Shown here in pieces: positions 61,264 through 64,000 of a stretch of DNA of 64,000 nucleotides. This stretch comes from Paraburkholderia acidisoli (GTDB taxonomy: Bacteria; Pseudomonadota; Gammaproteobacteria; Burkholderiales; Burkholderiaceae). The stretch's first letter is position 1. The number at the start of each line of letters is the position of its first letter. The translations under genes and the position numbers were made by a program. The notes under the pieces were generated by a model that made no database searches, was not told the origin of the DNA, and saw nothing but the letters and a program-made list of their open reading frames with translations. The stretch spans positions 248,001 to 312,000 of the forward strand of contig NZ_CP046916.1 in assembly GCF_009789675.1 (NCBI RefSeq). Direction: 5' to 3'.

Positions 61264-61333
61264 GCGCCGCCGTCGACACATTCGAAACCCCACGCAAACT
61301 CACTCACTTATTCGATCAGGAAGATCACTCATC

Positions 61334-61969
61334 ATGAACCTCGGTATTCTTGGCGCGGGACGCGTCGGTGCATCGCTGGCGCGCGCGTTCGCGGAAAAAG
61401 GCCACACTGTCACGCTCGGACATCGCGATCCGCAAGCGGGCGCGGCGCGCTGGCAGGGTCCGCCGGTCCATCACGCAACGCTCGCGCAAGCGGTCGCGGC
61501 CGCGCCGCTCGTCATCAACGCCACGCCCGGCGATAGCTCGCTCGAAACGCTCACGGCATTGCGCAACGCGCTGCGCGGCAAGACCTTGCTCGATGTGGCC
61601 AATGCGAGCGAGCGCCTGCCCAACGGCATGCCGGGCGGCCTGCTGTATCCGGGCAGCAGTCTCGCGGAACGCTTGCAGGCCGCGCTGCCGGAAACGCAGG
61701 TGGTGAAGTCGCTCAACACGATGTTCTTCAGCGTGATGACCGCGCCCCAAAGTCTCGCGACCGCGCCCAAGGTATTTCTGAGCGGCAACGACGGCGCCGC
61801 GAAGGCACAGGTGCGGGCGCTGCTTGCCGAGCTGGGCTGGGCCGACCATGCCATGCTCGATCTGGGTGCGATCGCTTCGGCGCAGGCAACGGAGGCGCTC
61901 ATGCTGATGGTCCCGCACGTGATCCGCGCGGCCGGGTTCCGGCCTTTCGCGCTCACCGTGGCGGACTGA
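61334..61969 (+). CDS. NADPH-dependent F420 reductase-like protein
   Basis: The 211-residue Rossmann-fold protein starts MNLGILGAGRVGASLARAFAEKGHTVTLGHRDP (dinucleotide loop), then INATPGDSSLETL and VVKSLNTMFFSVM. It resembles the NADP-binding half of F420-dependent NADP reductases found in many proteobacteria without F420, where they act as generic NADP oxidoreductases. AGGAAG is upstream of the ATG at 61334, 70 bases past the phosphatase-like gene, so they probably share an operon. Confidence 0.82.
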   Translation: MNLGILGAGRVGASLARAFAEKGHTVTLGHRDPQAGAARWQGPPVHHATLAQAVAAAPLVINATPGDSSLETLTALRNALRGKTLLDVANASERLPNGMPGGLLYPGSSLAERLQAALPETQVVKSLNTMFFSVMTAPQSLATAPKVFLSGNDGAAKAQVRALLAELGWADHAMLDLGAIASAQATEALMLMVPHVIRAAGFRPFALTVAD

Positions 61970-62140
61970 TACGCGGCGCAAAGCCGCGGTTCGCCGGGCG
62001 TCTCCAGTGAGTTTTCGCGAACGCAGCGATCTGAATATGTCACTTGTCGGCCAAATTACGGCTACTTACGATCGTTTCGACTAGTCGCGGTGGGACTGCA
62101 CGGCACAGCCGGCGCGGGCCCGGTCTTCTCTCTCCGGCGG

Positions 62141-63385
62141 ATGCCCAGCATGATCGACCCCAATAAAAGCAGACGAGCCAGCCTCGCGGTATTTGTACTG
62201 CTCTACCTCGGCTATTGCATTTCCTATATCGACCGTTCCGCGATCGCGCTCTCGCTCGTCGCCATCGGCAAGGAATTTCATGTGGGCTCGGCGGCGCTCG
62301 GCGTCGTCATGAGCACGTTCTATATCAGCTACGCGGCCATGCAGATTCCCGGCGGCTGGATCGCCGACCGTTGGGGCAGCAAGAAGGTCATCTTCGTTTC
62401 GGTGGCGTTCTGGTCCGTGTTCACGCTGATGACCGGACTCGCGTGGTCGCTCGCCTCGCTCATCGCCATCCGCTTCATCTTCGGTCTTGGCGAAGGCGGT
62501 TATCCGGGCGCGGCGGTGAAGGGCGTGACCGAATCGTGCGCGCGCGCCGACCGGCCGAAGATGTCGGCGCTGCTGATGTCGTCGAATTACGTGGGCAGCT
62601 TCGTCGCGCCGCTCGTGATCGCGCCGCTCATTCTCACGCTCGGCTGGCGGCATGCGTTCGTCGTCGCGGGTATCGCGGGTCTCGTGTTCGCGCTGTTCTA
62701 TCTGTTCGCGGTGAAGGACACGCATCAGAAGCGCGATTCGGCAGGCCGTTCCGCGCGCATCGACGGCGCGGCCACGCGCGCGCTGCTGAAGATGCCGCTC
62801 ATGTGGAAGATCCTGCTCACGTGGTTCGGCATGGGCATCGTCAACAAGGGACTCGATGCGTGGATGCCCGCGTATCTGCTCACCGAGCGTCATCTCGACC
62901 TCAAGGCCGTCGGCATGCTCACGCCGCTGCCGTTCGTCGCGGCGAGTATTTCCACGGCGCTGGGCGGCTGGATTCTCACGCGCTGGTTCGACGGCCGCGA
63001 GAAGTGGCTGATGGCGGCCTGCTGCGCGATCTCCGGCTTCTTCCTCTACGAGATGTACACGGCGCAAACGGTCACGGGCGTGATCGCGTATCAGTCCATC
63101 GTGTACTTCTTCAAGTCGTTCGTGTTCGCGGGCGTCTTCGCGCTGCCGGCCAAATTCCTGCCGCAGAAACTCATTGGCACGGGCGCGGGCATGGTCAACT
63201 TCGGGGGTCAGGTGGCGGGCTTCGTCGCGCCGGCGGTGATCGGCGTGCTGGTCTCGGTCACGGGCAACTACAACGCGGTGTTCGGTTTCCTGATCGTGGC
63301 CACGGCATTCGCGCTCGTCACCAGCCTGTCGATCCGGCTCTCGCCCGAGGCGGATGCGCGCATCGGCGCGACGGGGGAAGCCTGA
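62141..63385 (+). CDS. MFS transporter (organic anion type)
   Basis: The 414-residue transporter has twelve helices and MFS signatures: ASLAVFVLLYLGYCISYIDRSAIALSLVAI, AMQIPGGWIADRWGSKKVIFVSVAFWSVF and FGLGEGGYPGAAVKGVTESC, similar to the ACS group that imports sugar acids or aromatic acids. The start may be ATG 62141 or 62150; GGCGGA is nearby for either. It precedes a LysR gene on the same strand by 61 bases. The substrate is unknown. Confidence 0.87.
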   Translation: MPSMIDPNKSRRASLAVFVLLYLGYCISYIDRSAIALSLVAIGKEFHVGSAALGVVMSTFYISYAAMQIPGGWIADRWGSKKVIFVSVAFWSVFTLMTGLAWSLASLIAIRFIFGLGEGGYPGAAVKGVTESCARADRPKMSALLMSSNYVGSFVAPLVIAPLILTLGWRHAFVVAGIAGLVFALFYLFAVKDTHQKRDSAGRSARIDGAATRALLKMPLMWKILLTWFGMGIVNKGLDAWMPAYLLTERHLDLKAVGMLTPLPFVAASISTALGGWILTRWFDGREKWLMAACCAISGFFLYEMYTAQTVTGVIAYQSIVYFFKSFVFAGVFALPAKFLPQKLIGTGAGMVNFGGQVAGFVAPAVIGVLVSVTGNYNAVFGFLIVATAFALVTSLSIRLSPEADARIGATGEA

Positions 63386-63446
63386 TCGCGGTTTCACCCG
63401 GACTGGCGCTATGATGGAGCGTTTCGCGTCCTCCCGTCCGTCCATC

Positions 63447-64000
63447 ATGAGCGCCCGCATTCTTCAGGAAGCCGCTGTCCGCTACTTTCTGGAAGTCGTC
63501 AACACCGGCTCCGTCGCCGACGCGGCCAGTCGCCTGAACGTCGTGCCGTCCGCCGTGAGCCGCCAGATCGCGCGGCTCGAAAGCGAACTCGGCACGCCGC
63601 TGTTCGTGCGACAGTCGCGCGGCATGGTGCCGAGCAAGGCGGGCGAGATGCTCGCGGCGTATGCGCGCCGCTCGCAACTCGACGCCGAGCAGATCTCGCT
63701 GGAAATCGACGCGCTGCGCGGCGAAGCCGAACGCACGATTCGCATCGCGTGCACGGAAGGCTTCGCGGCCACGTTCCTGCCGCGTGCGATGGCCGAATTC
63801 CGCCGCAGCGTGGCGCCGGCCTCGTTCGAAGTCGTTGTCGATACGGCGGCGGGCGTCACGCAGCGCGTGCGCGAAGCCGAATGCGACATCGGCCTCACGT
63901 TCAGCTTCGGTCCGGCGAAGGACATACACGTGGCGTTCTCCGCGCCGTCGCCCGTGTTCGCAATCGTGGCGTCGTCGCATCCGCTGGCGGCGTCCACGCA
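63447..64000 (+). CDS. LysR family regulator, cut by the window end
   Basis: The visible 184 codons encode a LysR DNA-binding domain (EAAVRYFLEVVNTGSVADAASRLNVVPSAVSRQIARLESELGTPLFVRQSRGMVPSKAG) and the first half of the effector domain (RIACTEGFAATFLPRAMAEFR, REAECDIGLTFSFGP). The gene continues past base 64000. The start is probably ATG 63447; in-frame ATGs at 63411 and 63414 would add 11-12 residues. It follows the MFS transporter gene and may regulate it. Confidence 0.85.
   Translation, partial: MSARILQEAAVRYFLEVVNTGSVADAASRLNVVPSAVSRQIARLESELGTPLFVRQSRGMVPSKAGEMLAAYARRSQLDAEQISLEIDALRGEAERTIRIACTEGFAATFLPRAMAEFRRSVAPASFEVVVDTAAGVTQRVREAECDIGLTFSFGPAKDIHVAFSAPSPVFAIVASSHPLAAST

Noticed and set aside
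1..64000. tRNA, rRNA, CRISPR arrays, insertion sequences and attachment sites
   Set aside because: I looked for cloverleaf-like runs, regularly spaced repeats, transposase motifs and long direct repeats and saw none that I could support.

Overview
The window is GC-rich DNA with dense, short-gapped genes. It carries Burkholderia-type trimeric porins (two), many LysR regulators, a Csu-type fimbrial operon and many small catabolic operons next to their own regulators. This points to a Burkholderiales bacterium close to Paraburkholderia or Caballeronia, probably a secondary replicon or catabolic region. That placement is an inference from protein families. I saw no rRNA, tRNA, CRISPR array, insertion sequence or phage structural genes.

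Layout. 1-3594: the end of a TRAP transporter permease, a VOC protein, a RuBisCO-like protein and a DUF1537 kinase, translationally coupled and fitting a D-apionate/3-oxo-isoapionate-type pathway. 3634-6155: an alpha/beta hydrolase, an NTF2-like protein and a D-cysteine desulfhydrase-like PLP enzyme. 6464-7985: a small conserved protein and a lipoprotein. 7992-12871 (minus): a complete four-gene Csu-type chaperone-usher operon with two adjacent perfect dyads upstream. 13424-19921: an SDR/LysR divergent pair, an exported hydrolase, an NTF2 protein, YaiI, a degenerate HD-GYP/LuxR fusion and a membrane protein. 20218-22278: an MHYT-GGDEF-EAL protein.

22289-29934 is a divergent catabolic island. 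The minus strand has HpcH aldolase, MFS transporter, FAD dehydrogenase and porin. The plus strand has an EthD-like protein, a RutA-like flavin monooxygenase and a flavin reductase. Matching dyads lie in the central promoter region.

31052-39875 is the most interesting region. It encodes a BKACE (beta-keto acid cleavage) protein, a phosphotriesterase-family hydrolase, a TetR regulator with a histone-like N-terminal extension, a porin, an MHS transporter, a class III aminotransferase resembling beta-phenylalanine aminotransferase, and an amidase. A 15-bp dyad of consensus TTGTTCA-N-YGWACAA sits in three of its promoter regions, with a fourth weaker copy in front of the TetR gene. I read this as one regulon that releases, deaminates and cleaves a beta-amino acid.

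39946-47295: a Cys/Met-metabolism PLP enzyme, two exported proteins, a quinone oxidoreductase/ester cyclase pair opposite a LysR gene, a double zinc-knuckle protein and an AraC/VOC pair. 47496-56239: an alcohol-to-acetyl-CoA module (iron alcohol dehydrogenase, aldehyde dehydrogenase, acetyl-CoA synthetase), a SET-domain protein and an AcoR-type sigma-54 activator, with sigma-54 promoters seen before the alcohol dehydrogenase and before the activator gene itself. 56415-64000: an NmrA-like reductase/LysR pair, small membrane proteins, another LysR gene, a degenerate inositol-phosphatase-like protein, an F420-reductase-like NADP protein, an MFS transporter and the start of a LysR gene cut by the window end.
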